NCBI RefSeq assembly: GCF_019649055.1
Contig: NW_026570260.1
Span: 1,054,001 to 1,118,000 of the forward strand
Direction: 5' to 3'
From: Paramacrobiotus metropolitanus
Lineage: Eukaryota; Tardigrada; Eutardigrada; Parachela; Macrobiotidae
DNA length: 64,000 nucleotides
Shown here in pieces: positions 50,000 through 62,101 of the stretch. The position numbers and the translations under genes are program-made. The notes under the pieces were generated by a model. It was not told the DNA's origin and did no database searches. It saw nothing but the letters and a program-made list of their open reading frames with translations. Position 1 is the first letter of the stretch. Each line of letters opens with the position of its first letter.

Positions 50000-52664
50000 C
50001 TATTTGCAAACATTTCGACATTGTAGATTTTGAGAATTTTTTGCATTCCCACTCAGCACCGACTCTGCCCCAATTTTACTCAACCGGCCGGGAACATAGC
50101 CGGTATAGCCCAGCACATAATCCCGGCAGTTTATCTGATTAGCTGGCAAACACGGTCCTTTAATCCTGAACCGATGGTTTTCCTTTGTCTGCTCAATGAA
50201 TTCGTAGATCCGGTCGTAGATGATCCCTTTCACGATGCCGGTCGCCTTGATGTCCTCAATGGCCTTCACACTGTTGTTAGCCTCTCCGTATACGATCACT
50301 GTCAAGCGGAACTTTCGCACCAATGGTACAAACCAACTGTGCTGAAAGACCACCTCCGACGGAACGACGACTCCGTCTAACTCGAAGGACGCCGCACTGT
50401 AAACGGCGCGCTTCAAGTAATTAATGCGGACGTCTTCGTATTCCAAGCCCTTCTGGAGATCATTGCTTAATAGCAAATAAACCGGATATTCGATCTGCTT
50501 CAAGCGCAACATAATGCAGACGTCCAAATCAAAGCTGGAGAAGATCACCGGCCGGTCGCCAGCGCACTGGAATACCACATGCAAAATCCCGTCCACGTAG
50601 ACATTTTTGTTCCAAAACGAAATGCGCAGTTCACGGTACTCTTCGCGGAAGGATGAACCGGCGGTGGGGTTTAGTTCGCTCTGACCGTTAAGCATCTGCG
50701 CTGGATATTTGACCTCCACGTTAAAACCAACGCCCGGGTCCACCTCAGAAAAGACGGCGGATAGTGCTGGAAAGGGCCGATTGGCACCCGTCTTGGGGAA
50801 AAGATGGCGGCCGTCCTTTTCCGTGATGTGGTGGACGGCATCGCTAATCAAAAGGTCCTCCGTAAGATCCTTCACCGCCAGTTCAGTAAGAGTGCCGCCG
50901 GGGCTGCGGGCCAGAACAGTGTGGTCGTGGTAGACGATAGGCTTCAGGTCCACGTCGAACATCACATCGAACTCCACGAAGTCGGCGCCGGCCGCAGCAG
51001 CTCGGCTGAAAGAAGCGATTGTGTTCTCGCAGATTTCCGGGTTTTTGGCGTTGGGTCCGTGATATGAAGAACCGCAGCCTCGGTGTCCAATATGGAGAGG
51101 GGAGGTCTGGCAGTGAAAATCCAACGCCGGGGATCGAAAGATGGATTTGCGACCTCCAGCTTTTTCGAGCAACGGACAGGACTTGACAACGGTGTACTGG
51201 AGTTTCAACTGACCGCAGTCAGTTACCCGGAGAACCTTAAAAAGTGTTTTCAAATTCTGTAAGATTTCGGCAAGAATTCCACTTTGAGCACACCTGTTTA
51301 CGAGCCGGTATCCGTATGGGCACCGTAAGCCAGCCATGGCTGCTGGTCAGCAAGGTTCCTCCAATCAAGGCATAGGCAAAGTACGTTGGTGGCACTCCTG
51401 TAACCTCGCTTTTCTTCACCTCATAGAAATCCACGCGAACATGACAGGCTTCACGGGTATTCATAATGCAGCGGTACATTAACGGCTGTGAATCGATCAA
51501 TGGTCCGTGTTTGCTCTGCTGCAGGAATTCGTGCTCGTTGCGCTCACGGAAGTAGCGCGCTACTTTGAACTCAGGTCTGCGCTGGAGGTTGTATCTGAAA
51601 CCGGAATGAAAGAATGCTCAACTGGCATAATTACTCGTACGGTATATTGCGATTAACCCTCAAAATTGCGACTGCGCTTGATAATTGAGTAACCAGCATT
51701 GAGTGAGAATTATTATTAACAAAAACTTTCCAGTTAGTTACGCTAATCATCAGAATTCCATGATTTATCTACGGTTGTTGATTAAAAACCGCGTTCGCTT
51801 CCCTAGCTGACCGTGTTGCGCGCCGTACCTAACGGGTTCGGCGTGCTCGAATCGCACTCGAAACTGGCGCTCGTAATACTTTTGGCTATTCCACTCAATG
51901 TTGGCAGGGTCGAAGGTGAAGATGATGGTAGAGCGGTCGCTGAGGTAGCCAGTGACACTTGCCTCCTCCTCATCGATGACGGCGAACAAATCCGGCTGGT
52001 CGGTCTCCGGATCGCCGGTCAGCGGACGGTAGATGCGGGGGGAATGGTGACCCTCGACGCGCTGCACCGATACTGTGTGGGTTTCTATGCTTTTGGTGCC
52101 GATGAAGTAATAAAAACGTAGTTCGGACGCGCTGGACAGTGATTTAATCTCCACCGAACCGCTCCAGATAAACCTGTTATGAAAACATGCGCAAATCAGA
52201 GACTACAAACGGCGAACGCTCTATTGTAAGCGGTGGACCGCGTGTTTTAACGCTCGGAAACGCAAAGCCGCAAAGGTCATAAAAATGAACGGTTAGAGTA
52301 CTGACAAGCGTTTGCTGCCTAACAAATTAAACATTTGAATTATTTTCATGGAGTTGCAGGTTACCATAGTCTATAAAATTAAATTAAAAAGCGTTGAAAC
52401 GGGAATTGGCAGCCGCGCAGGAACATGCAAAAAGTACCCCATACGTGGAATTTGGTAAGGAATGATTATCTCCCCGTCGAGCATTTTGTTCAACGGCACT
52501 GCTTCATCTGGATTCCAGTTACCCAGTTCCTCACAGTTCCCCGCCACGAAAACGTAACTGTCCGATTTGGTGGGAGCATGCACGATAAATTCGGCTTTGA
52601 AGCCGGGATTGCTATTGCGCGCTACCGCCATGCTGTCACAGTTCTCTCGGTTTCCACTTTCCAC
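50000..52664 (-). CDS. GPCPD1: GPCPD1/GDE5, glycerophosphocholine phosphodiesterase (CBM20 + GDPD)
   Basis: Four exons (52438-52664, 51829-52173, 51294-51594, 50000-51235) join in frame to 702 aa; human GPCPD1 has 672. The enzyme hydrolyses glycerophosphocholine to choline and glycerol-3-phosphate in the cytosol. The N terminus is a CBM20 starch-binding-type fold (FKAEFIVHAP, VFVAGNCEELGNWNPDEAV). The middle carries the family-specific region (KHGPLIDSQPLMYRC, TREACHVRVDFYEV). The C-terminal GDPD barrel shows its active-site blocks: HIGHRGCGSS (about 340), ENTIASF, ADFVEFDVMF, PIVYHDHTVL, GVGFNVEVKYP, IFSSFDLDVCIM and GIIYDRIYEF. The catalytic His of HRG, Glu of ENT, the E-x-D pair and the His of YHD are all present. 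Divergent from ARMC3, with 207 bp between start codons. Confidence 0.95.
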
Positions 52665-52871
52665 TGAATTAAGCAGAAAAATTACTGTTCGTATAAATAA
52701 TCAGTCAGTCACAAGTATCACGTTGCACGCAGACGCAGTACTGATAACGCAACTGTACAGTTACGCCTGTGCTTTATCGAATAAGTGCCGCTGTCATAGT
52801 GATTACGAGGAATGACGTCAACACTCTCGCCATTCTAAATTCATTTCAGTGCCAAGAGTGTGCCTAACAAA
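52665..52871. promoter_or_regulatory. Candidate bidirectional promoter between GPCPD1 and ARMC3
   Basis: Only 207 bp separate the two start codons on opposite strands, so both promoters and 5' UTRs must share this interval unless untranslated exons lie further out. No TATA box is evident. Assignment rests on layout alone. Confidence 0.4.
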
Positions 52872-55800
52872 ATGGTCACAGTTTCCTCTTGCACGTCGAT
52901 TCGACTGCACGAATCCATCAGTCTGGAGAAATGCGAAGATTTTGGCGATGACCTTTCTCTCCACGATGAGGACTTCCACCACTTGTTCAGCTCCGATGAC
53001 GAGCCCGAGAAAGAGACAAGTCTCGTGGACACACATTCCAGTTCGACGCTCTTGATTCCACCACGGGCAAATCTGTCCGCCAAAGCCGTCCGACCCAGTT
53101 TGTCAGGCAAAACGCCGGAGATTGTTATTAACCCGCTGGTGGAAGTGCATCATGATGATGTGGGGACCGAAGCAGGACTGCCACTGCGGAAGACTCCGAA
53201 ACCCAAGTTTCATTTTGTGTACGATCGAGCGGTGCTGGAGGCACAGGTCGCAGCGGAACGCGCTCGGGAAGCAGAAATGATGGCCAAGGCGGCCGCGGAG
53301 ATGGCGGCCAGAGGTATGAGGTGGGTGAAGCATTCGCACTTTTTGTACAGATCTTTCCTTTGAAATACTTAGTATTTAGTACTGACGTTGGGGAGTGTTA
53401 ACGGGAATAGCAAATACTGGAGAACTCGTAATACTGGATGGAAAAAAATTCGTTCTTTACACACTCTTCCCACGCAGAATCGAGAGTGAGAATATTTAGA
53501 CGCCGATAATTCACAGTTGTAAAGATCGAAATTAAACGGAATTGTAAAAGCTGAAAATGGGCTTTTTGAGTTGGTTTCGAACAGTTACAGTGCATTGCGA
53601 CATGCGACTCTTTCAGAACTTTCTTTAAACGGGTTTCTCTGCAGAAACTAACGATCGTTCTCCCGGTGGAAAGAGCAAGCTAGACAAGAAAGCGAAACCC
53701 GCTGATGCAAAATCAAAGAAACCCCAAGCATCCGCGAAAGGCAAACCGCCTGGCGACTCTCTGACTCCGCCCCTTGGCCCACCTCCAGCACCCCCACGTC
53801 CTCCTATCTGGGACGACGAGCCCCAGTACACCATGACCATCCATGACGGTCGCCCCTGGCTCATCGAGAAAGCTCCGCCCCGCCGCTTTGAACCCCAGCC
53901 CGCCCCACCGCCACCCGTTGGCTGCGAACCCCAGCCAATGGAACCGCGCTCTCTAGCCTCGACGTACAACCTTCCGATCATCATTCATACTCCCGAAACG
54001 GCCGCCCTCTTCGTAATGCAGCGTAATAAGCGCCATATCATCAACGGTCTACGGACACTGTTTCTCTTTGCCGAGCAGTCTTTACACATGCAACTGCGGA
54101 TCGCCGTTATACCGGATATGGTAAGGCGGTTGGTGCAGATTATCCGATACCGCGGGGGCGTTCCACAGCGTCTGGCATTAATGTTGTTGGCTAGTTTATC
54201 GGAAGTAAGAGTGACAGCGCGGCTGTTCCGCCAACACGGAGGGTTCGAGCCGATACGGGACGTCTTTCGCAACCCGGATTCAGATCACTGCATGTGGCTA
54301 TCGCTGCTGGTGCGTAACGTTTCGCAACGTCGATTTTATCAGGAACAATTTATCCGGTTAGATGCGGTTGAGACCCTCCTGGACTGGGTGTCCAAGATCA
54401 ACCAACATCCGGACGTGGTCAAACACACCCTGCAGACATTATACTTCCTGTGCTGGAACGCACGGATCCGGTGGTATTTAGTCGTGAAGGGCGGATTCAC
54501 AGCGATCGTGGATCTGGTCAACTCACGGTATAGCTACATCCAGTATTTGACGTTTGTGCTGATCGATAAACTGTTGAAAACCGACGCCGGGCTGCCGATC
54601 TACCGCTTCGACCAAACCGAGGGAGTCAGCTTAATTACTGAGTACCTCCTAAACATCAACAATAAGAAGCTATTTTCCTACGCCATCCATATCCTGGAGT
54701 TCGTCCGCCAGGCACCGGCCATCACAAAAAAACTCCAGGAGACGTCATTCTTCCGCGTTGTCATGGACGCTGCGGTCGATCCGTCTTATTTAACCGCAGA
54801 GGACCTCCAAGAATACGCATTGAAACTGCTTTGCCATGCGGCAAAGGACGAAGACGAACGCCGGGTTATGCACAGTTTGGGATACGAAGAGCACATCGTG
54901 AGCTTCCTTAAGAGCTGTTCGACTAATGTGCGGATAGCGGCGCTAAAAGCGGTGGCGGTAATGTGCCGACGTCCAACCAATCAGGAAACACTGTACGCAC
55001 TGGGCGCCGATCAGGTCATCGTGAAAATTATGCGCTGTGGACACCGTGGCCTGACCGAATGGGGATTTCTCGCTACAGCGTTCCTCATGTTCCGCAATAA
55101 AGTGGTCATTGGGAGCCTTCTTGGCCAGGGACTAGTTGATCTTTTGCAGCAGTGCTTGGAGGATGAATTTACTGACTACGAGACCAAGAGCAACGCGCTG
55201 ATGTGTGCCCTTCTTTTGCGGAAACGATGGGAGGTGTTGCGACGGTTACGAGCTTCCGTCTCTGCGTTGATTCCATTGTGGTTGAGGCACGCTAACGCCC
55301 GGATGCGCCAGTACGCAGCCACCGCTCTCTCCATCTTCGTCACGGATGAAGAGGCCCGTAATGTCTTCAGGGAACACGGTGGATATTCGGCTTTAGCCGA
55401 AGCCGCTGTTCTTGACCAAGAAATGGGTTTCCTGCGAACTGTGTGCTTCGGCTTAGCCGGTTTGGTGGTGGATGAAAAAACACTGTGGGAGATGCTTAAT
55501 GCTGACAGCTTTCAAGCGCTGTTTTTATTGAAGAATCATTTGGATCGTATTAGTCAGGGATTTGCTGGATTTTTGGTACATCGAATCATCAAGCTCGGCG
55601 CGTTCTTCAAGTGTGTATCAAAGTCGCCTTTATTCGTATTACATTTTGACTGTGATTTTCTACAGGTTCGCCTTCTTGGGACACTTGGATGATACGGATC
55701 GCCTCCCACACGGCCTCCACAACCAGGGCACTATCAGCCTTACCAACCCTCTGCGTCCCATCGAGTACCACCTCCGCCGCGGCCTTACCGCCGATCGTCC

Positions 55801-57151
55801 CGTCGTCTACATTGCCCTACCGAAGAAATATCATCGCCGACCGCAGTTTGCCGTATGCTATATGCGCGATGACCACAGTTGCAGCATGCCGACCGCCACC
55901 GATGACATCCCGGTGGATCTGCCGGTGGGACTTTCACGGCTGGAGGATGCCGTGCCCCTGCAGGATTTGGCGCCTGAGACCGTGTACAACCCAGACGTTC
56001 CCGGGGATGAGCGCCTGAAGGGATGGATGCGGTCGGCTCGGAAGGTGTGTCAGGAGGTGCAAGGCGACGCCGAGAAGATGGATTATCTGGCCAAGGTGGT
56101 GGTCAACGCCTTGGGTGGGGTGGTGGAGCGGGGAAGCGTATATGAGGAAGATGTGGAATTGCGGCTGGCATTTACTAAACAGCGAGTTGGTAGTGATTGC
56201 GTGCCGTTAGGAATGGTGGAAAAAGGAAATGGGATGCATCGGGCAATGTTATTTAAGGTAGCAACGTTTTTGTTGTACTAATTTGAATTTAGTAATTTTA
56301 TTACCAGTAATTATACAGTTTCCTCGGTCCCGTTTTAAGCCATATTTTGGCAGGTCTTGGCTGATGTGTGCGACCTGAAGGTCACTCTACACCGCGGCGA
56401 ACGAGGAAAGGGATGGAACGAGGTACGCAGACGAATTAACGGGCAAGAGGAGATCTTTATCGTCGATCTTTTGTACTCGTTCGGATTGTTATTGCCCAAA
56501 GACAGTCAAATGGGGCGCGAATACATCTCCAACCCGTCAAATTTACCAGTACCGGATCGAAATGGTTCGTGATGTGATGGCCGCAGTATCCGGAGTTATT
56601 TGTCTTTGACTAATTTTACACACCAAAAACTATTCAATTAATTATTTTGTTTACCCACATACAGGTTAGAGATGGTGAAGCAAAAACAATAAAAAACGGC
56701 AAATCTTTGCAGTTTCATCAGTTAAAGGTTAGACAATATGTTTTCCTTTGCAGGTTTGTCGTTCAAAATAGCGACGGAGCAGCCTATACAGGACGTGGTC
56801 CGTTTGGCACGCCAACGTCTGCTGCAGTCTCTCGTTACTCCCCGTTACGACCGGAGTGACCCACAGAATACGCCCCAACCGTCAGCGGATCCTGGACGGA
56901 AATTAAAGCTGTTCATGAACATTCAGCAGGAAGGCACCGATGCAGCGTCTAGCACTTTCCACATTCGCCGCAATATCCTGCGAAAGGTCAACGAGTTCAT
57001 TAAGAGTTTGACGGTAAGGGAGCCGGTCAGCAAAGTGCCGCCGCGGGAAGTAGCTGAAAGCATTTTGAACGTGGATGCGGCACAAAGTGATGCCAAGGAA
57101 GTCAGTGTACCTACAACGAAAGAACGATCGAAGAAGGGAAATAAAAATTGA
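52872..57151 (+). CDS. ARMC3: ARMC3-like: armadillo repeats with C-terminal EDR1-type domain
   Basis: Five exons (52872-53313, 53645-55610, 55666-56257, 56354-56564, 56754-57151) join in frame to 1,202 aa; human ARMC3 has 872. The N-terminal about 260 residues are acidic then Pro/Lys-rich and disordered (PPLGPPPAPPRPPIWDDEP). A long run of armadillo-like helical repeats follows (LMLLASLSEVRVTARLFRQ, VRIAALKAVAVMCRRPTNQ, MRQYAATALSIFVTDEEA). The C-terminal block VPLGMVEKGNGMHRAMLFK, VLADVCDLKVTLHRGERGKG, WNEVRRRI and EIFIVDLLYSFGLLLP aligns closely with the EDR1-like end of human ARMC3, the strongest evidence for the name. ARMC3 is expressed in ciliated cells and testis and is tied to sperm flagella. 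The longer N terminus and the extra about 120 residues after the EDR1 block distinguish this protein. Confidence 0.9.
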
Positions 57152-57571
57152 ATTAAAGGGCAGAGGTTGTCCAAGTACTGTTGTTTCCATTTTGTTGGTC
57201 ATTCTACTCGTATAATACAGTAACAGAAAATCAATACGAGTATTAAATGCTGCTGCATTCGCGTATCGACGCATACGATTGCTGTAATTTCCGCCGAGTA
57301 ATGAGCAAATATTAATAAAATGATTTTTCACGAGATGCACTAAATTAATGCTCTTAAACTTTATGGTAGATGGCACGTAGCAACACGCATGTATTAAACT
57401 GACGTCATTGCCACCGTCAGTTGTCAGTTCTGATTTCGCAGTGTTAAACTGCAGGTCACTTTCCGCCAATATGGCTACTAATTAATTGCCATTCGAGCGC
57501 GCAATTCTGCTTACTCCTTACTTTCCAATTCACAACCAACGTACTCCACTACTCCATCGCCAAACCGCAAG
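57152..57571. other. Intergenic between ARMC3 and the Ly6-type gene
   Basis: About 420 bp carrying the ARMC3 3' end and the promoter of the next plus-strand gene. Nothing else seen. Confidence 0.5.
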
Positions 57572-58596
57572 ATGCCGTTTCCAGTCATACTCCTGACGTC
57601 CTTGTTCTACCTGGTGCACACCCAGCACGATCGTTACAGCCTGGTCAAACGATGTAAGATTAAGAATCCCGCCTTTGTCAAGGCGGTATGAATGCGAATC
57701 AGTGTTAACAAACCAGTGGCATAAGCAGCGTGATATAGTGTGCTGCGGACATACAATAAATCACTTCTTGGGTTCAATTTGCACAGCGACCAATTACGGT
57801 CTGGACTGGGACCACAACCTGTATTGCTATAGCTGCGACTTCGATCCGGACCAGCATGACGACCAAGGAAACATGCTTCATAACTGCCCCACCCTGCCCA
57901 TTCATGCTCCCGCCCTGGTGGGGGTCACTCGCTGTTCGGGACAGAAAAAGTTCTGCGGCTATAAACAGTTTCACGGTGCGTCAGTGTTGACCGCATTATT
58001 CCATGTATTCCACTTCACTGAGCAGATGCAGCTGTCAGTTCGTTGTTCGTAATGTGTATGCTGACGAGGTAATTGTTGCAGATATGGATCATGCCAAAGG
58101 ACAGCTCACCCTTTGGCTGGGCTGCGTGGACTACGACTGGTTCGACGACTGCAAGGACCACATGGGATCGGGCCGGTATCCGGGTGACGTCAACGAGAAC
58201 TGCCGCGTATGCTCTAACGATTTGTGCAACGGTCGCAACGACAACATTATCCACTACAAAGTGGACGATCTCCAGCGCAACCAGCCGCACGCTGTGGCCC
58301 CCGGCTTCGATGTTAACCATAACCCCGACTACGTCCCCATGGGGCCCAGCGTTTACCCCCACGATAACGTGCCGCCAATTCCCCCGCCCGCTCCGGAAGC
58401 GCCGTCCGATCCATTTATGGGCCCTCCGCCACCACCACCGCAGGACGAACCCATTCCAATCCCCCAGGACGACCCGCTTCCGCCGCCACCACCCTTTGAG
58501 GAACCAATGCCCGACCCGGCACCGGAACCGGAGCCGTTCCCCAGCGATTATCAGCCGCAGCCCGAAGAACCACCAGCCCAGCCTGAGTACCAGTAG
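57572..58596 (+). CDS. Secreted Ly6/three-finger-type protein with proline-rich tail
   Basis: Three exons (57572-57653, 57787-57975, 58082-58596) join in frame to 261 aa. Exon 1 is a signal peptide (MPFPVILLTSLFYLVHTQ). Residues about 35-135 carry ten cysteines in a Ly6/uPAR-like order: LYCYSCDFD, HNCP, TRCSG, KFCGY, LGCVDYDWFDDC, NCRVCSNDLCN. The C-x-x-C start and terminal D-L-C-N are the hallmark of the three-finger fold. The last about 100 residues are almost wholly Pro, Asp, Glu and Gln (GPPPPPPQDEPIPIPQDD) and lack a hydrophobic GPI-anchor end, so the protein is probably secreted rather than anchored. Function unknown. A polyadenylation signal AATAAA sits at 58663-58668. Confidence 0.85.
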
Positions 58597-58920
58597 GAGT
58601 TTTAACTTTTTGGTTACCTCAAGCGAATGTAGCTGCTGAGAACGAGCAGTATGAGGAAAGACAATAAAGGTGAACCAGAGTTAGAGCTCGTCCTTTGTTG
58701 AATAGAGTTTTCATCGACGCGATAATCTTTTAATGGTAATAGCAAATCGCGCAAAAACTGCGCAAAGGTCACAAACCAAATGGTACAAAAGATTGTGGGA
58801 AGAAAATCAGGGCAAATCTACCCAGAACAAAGTGATTCAAATAAAATAAATAAAGCATTTAAGTCCTAATCTGAAGTCAGAAACATGTCAAATAAATTCC
58901 CCACCCATAACAAACCAACG
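58597..58920. other. Convergent intergenic region with AATAAA at 58663
   Basis: 3' ends of the Ly6-type gene (plus) and the tail-anchored disordered protein (minus). The AATAAA at 58663-58668 fits the former. Confidence 0.5.
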
Positions 58921-61007
58921 TCAGTAATTGAAGAATAAATTCCGCGTGTACATCCACCATTCTAAGAATGAGGTGCCGCAACTCGTCCAAAAAGCATCGT
59001 ACGGCCTCCGGCGATAACTGTAATTCTCAGCGTAGAGATTCTGTCGGATAAATGGTATATACTGGCGAACACAAGCCGGCAGCGAACTGCCCAAGTACAG
59101 GAACAACAGCACCGCACAAATTCCCACAAAGACACCCCAGGCGAATAAAGACGGCGGGCCTTTGGAATACCTGCGGAATATAATCCATGGTTGCACACAC
59201 TTGCGATTCAATAACATATTTATGATAATTCAAATGTGCATATTGTAGCTTCTGTTTACTAGAAAACTGATGTCAAAAGAGCCAACTATAGGTGTTCCTG
59301 TCCTAGCAAACACTTGTAGCCGGCCTTTTTGGACACCCCCGCAAGCGCAAGCCATTCACTGTAAAACCCGAATTAAACGCCCTGAGCCTTTAGTTTTCGG
59401 AGAGCGTCTAGAGAGGGATCTCAAAACCGCATGGAACATTAATTGGGGGGGGGGGGGCGTTTAATTCGACTTTTACAGAATGAGAGCTTTGTAAGCGACT
59501 TTCATTTTTCATGATACATTGCAACGACACTCTCACACTCTGCCGCATGGTATTGCGAGAACTTACCGGCGCCAGGTTTCCGTGGACTCCACGATCCGCG
59601 GAGGCAACTCTGGCATCGGCGGACATGGCACGGGGCACGGACACGGGCATACACACTGCACGGTGCACGGAGAACACGCACACGCTTGTCCAGCGAACCC
59701 CTTTGCGTGCTCTCCCAACATCTGGTCCCCAGGAAATACTGCACCTGGCATCTGCGGCCGCAATGCCTGATCCCCATGATTCCCTCCCTCAAGGCTTCCG
59801 GTTCGCAGTCCTGGCGTCACCCGATCCCCTCCAGCTAATGCTGTCGAGGGGGTCACCGCCCGGGTAGGTGGATCACTCCAGGGACTCCGCACGCGCGAAG
59901 GCTCCTGGGAGACGGTTCCTGTCGGAGTCCGGCTGAGTGACGACCGCGGTGTGAGGTATTCCATGGTAGCAATGGAGGGGAGTAATGGCCGAGGACAACG
60001 GTTGCGATATACTGCTGGCCGATGAGCGTCGTTGTGTGGGAAAGGGCACGGAGGGATTGGAGATAGGCTGAACAAAGGAGGATGGCGCGGTCGTCGCCGA
60101 GACATCGCTGGGATATCCAGAGGAGGGCGGGCAGAAGGAGGAGGTGGCATCCGATGGGTAAGCACTGGGCGCTGTCGTACCTGCAATTTGTTTTCAGAGC
60201 GTCAAAGTCAAAACATAACAACAATTACTGTGACCAAAACTTAGGGTAAACATTGCAGACAGGATGTGAAGTACACTTCCGTAGGGCTGCTTGGCTACAA
60301 ATAAGGTGCGCTGGCTCTTGACTTTTGTTTTTACCTGAGGGAAAAGCCAAAGTTCCGGAGGGATAGGCAGAAGTTCCCGAAGGATATGCCGAAGAGGGTG
60401 CTTGACTGCTTGGCTGCAGGTATGTTGAACCTGAAGGTCGGCGTCGATCCATTCCCAATGCGCGGTCAAGCTCTTGTTTTGTTTGAGCAAACTGCATCAA
60501 TCAGGAACAGGTAAAAATTACAGATACATGGCAAATTAGTTGTTTTCAAAACCTGGTGTCTTTTGTGCTAGATTAAACTGCAAAATATAATCATCGGCTG
60601 ACCTCTTGATCAAGGTAGTCATCGATTTGGTGAAAATTATCGGTGAAAGTGCGATGGATGAGATCCGGCTGCGCGCAGTGTTGATCGATGTCCGCCCATA
60701 AATGTTCAGCTAGTGATTTGAAGCGCTGATCGATCTCCTGCAGCACCCGCTGGCAGTGCGCATTCAACAGCTGCTCGAATTCTTCCCAGTACCTGCACAA
60801 TAAGAAAAGTACTGTATCAACAGAAATTCATTGCTACCCTACCAACTCAACTGAACCGCCGTCGATAATCATACACTCCGCGCTCGCAACTTACGAGGTA
60901 TTGGAGGAAACCTGCGGATTGGTGGTGTCAACACTGTTTAGACTGCTGGAACTGGAGGGACGCGATGAGACGGCAGTGACGTTAGAGGACGACTCGCCAT
61001 TCTGCAT
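58921..61007 (-). CDS. Disordered protein with YPSG repeats and C-terminal membrane segment; frame conflict in exon 4
   Basis: Exons 60895-61007, 60603-60792, 60335-60491, 59567-60180 and 58921-59170 have matching splice sites. The N terminus is Ser/Asn-rich, then helical (YWEEFEQLLNAHCQRVL, RFKSLAEHLWADIDQHC, FAQTKQELDRALGM). Degenerate repeats AYPSG, AYPSG, AFPSG, AYPSD, GYPSD cross the exon 3/4 junction. In the frame set by exon 3, exon 4 hits a stop at 59873-59875, giving 255 aa. Another frame of exon 4 stays open to its donor at 59566 and joins in phase to the last exon, which encodes a membrane span (LFAWGVFVGICAVLLFLYLG) and a 55-residue tail. The summed exon length is one base off a multiple of three. 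So either there is a frameshift in exon 4 near 59990, a missed junction, or two isoforms. No family recognised. Confidence 0.5.
59445..59457 (+). repeat. Run of 13 G
   Basis: Homopolymer G tract in the last intron of the minus-strand disordered-protein gene; error-prone in sequencing. Confidence 0.9.
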
Positions 61008-62101
61008 GGTCCGTGCATAGGTCACAATGGTGAGGGGGCGTCATTGGGGATTTGATAGAGAGGATTCTTACAATATTCGAGAATTAAGCCAATCGAAACC
61101 GTCAAATTCTTTGGCAAGACGGCGGCAACAAGGATTTGCGACCATGGCACGATTCTTTTCGGCAAATAAGTGTCGCTGACTTCTCCCAAGCACAGAAACT
61201 GCAAATTTTCTTTCACGCAATGATCAACAGGTGATCGACAGTTAATGCAGCTGCAGTCATAACTGATAGCTATATTTAGCTATGGGGGTTGGCGGAACGT
61301 ACGATGTGGGGAACTCCGTCAGATTCCCATATCGCGTACAGTGCTTATTTTGCTGCAGTACGTTACGGTTTGCGTTGTAGTCAAGGTTACACGCACTGCG
61401 CTTGGTGTGCTTTTCAGGATTTGCGAAAGATTTATGGCCGGATTAACCCGGTCAACATAGCGAATTTTATTCCCGGCAAAATGGAAGCAGGCGGATTCCG
61501 CCGCTTCCTTGCGGCGAAGTCCAACGAATAGCCAGCTGCACCAAACCAGCGACGTGGACGAACAGCTGTAATTTCGAAACAACTTTCGGCAAGTAGGAAT
61601 GGTTATTCTTGATGGCGTCAAGCAGACAGAGAAACCGTCCACAATATATTCCGGTACTGGGACGCGAGCGCTTCCGCCGCGTTTCCCTCCCGGATCGTTC
61701 CATCGGCTTAGCAACTATTTGGTGGGCCTGCCAAATATATTTCTCAAGTTCTGTGGTATTCGTTACAAACATCTCCCAGCCAAAAGTGAATAGGTTCTTT
61801 TACGTCATATCAACTCTTAATGTCTTTGAAGTTGTCTTTAAAGTGCATCTAGCTGAAAACATTCCTACCTTAATCAAGCGCGTTCTTCCCCGTTACTGTT
61901 CTTAGTTGAGAAAACATTGATCTTTAAAATCCTGTTGGGCTCGATTTCCCTTTGATTTTGTCAGCCCTTCTTTGTTTGCTTTGTTCTGACTTTTTGACAC
62001 TCTCTTTGCAGCGCGTCCCTGCAAATCATTTTGTTCCTTATTTCATTCTGCAAACCACTACGTGCAATGTGTAAATAAGTGTTTCGTTATTGTACCTCGT
62101 C
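61008..62101. other. Intergenic, no firm gene
   Basis: About 1.1 kb between divergent genes. Two minus-strand frames (61022-61216 and 61467-61772) share a short pattern (QFLCLGEVSDTYLPK versus RFLCLLDAIKNNHSYLPK), which may mark decayed copies of one sequence. No start, domain or splice structure supports a gene. Confidence 0.4.

Noticed and set aside
53625-53984. Gly-rich minus frame
   Set aside because: Antisense shadow of the proline-rich ARMC3 exon.
59519-59770. His/Gly-rich plus frame (GHGHGHTH)
   Set aside because: Lies antisense to exon 4 of the disordered minus-strand gene; low complexity and no splice or start support.
61022-61772. Two minus frames sharing FLCL...YLPK
   Set aside because: Similarity too short and frames too fragmentary to call a gene or pseudogene.
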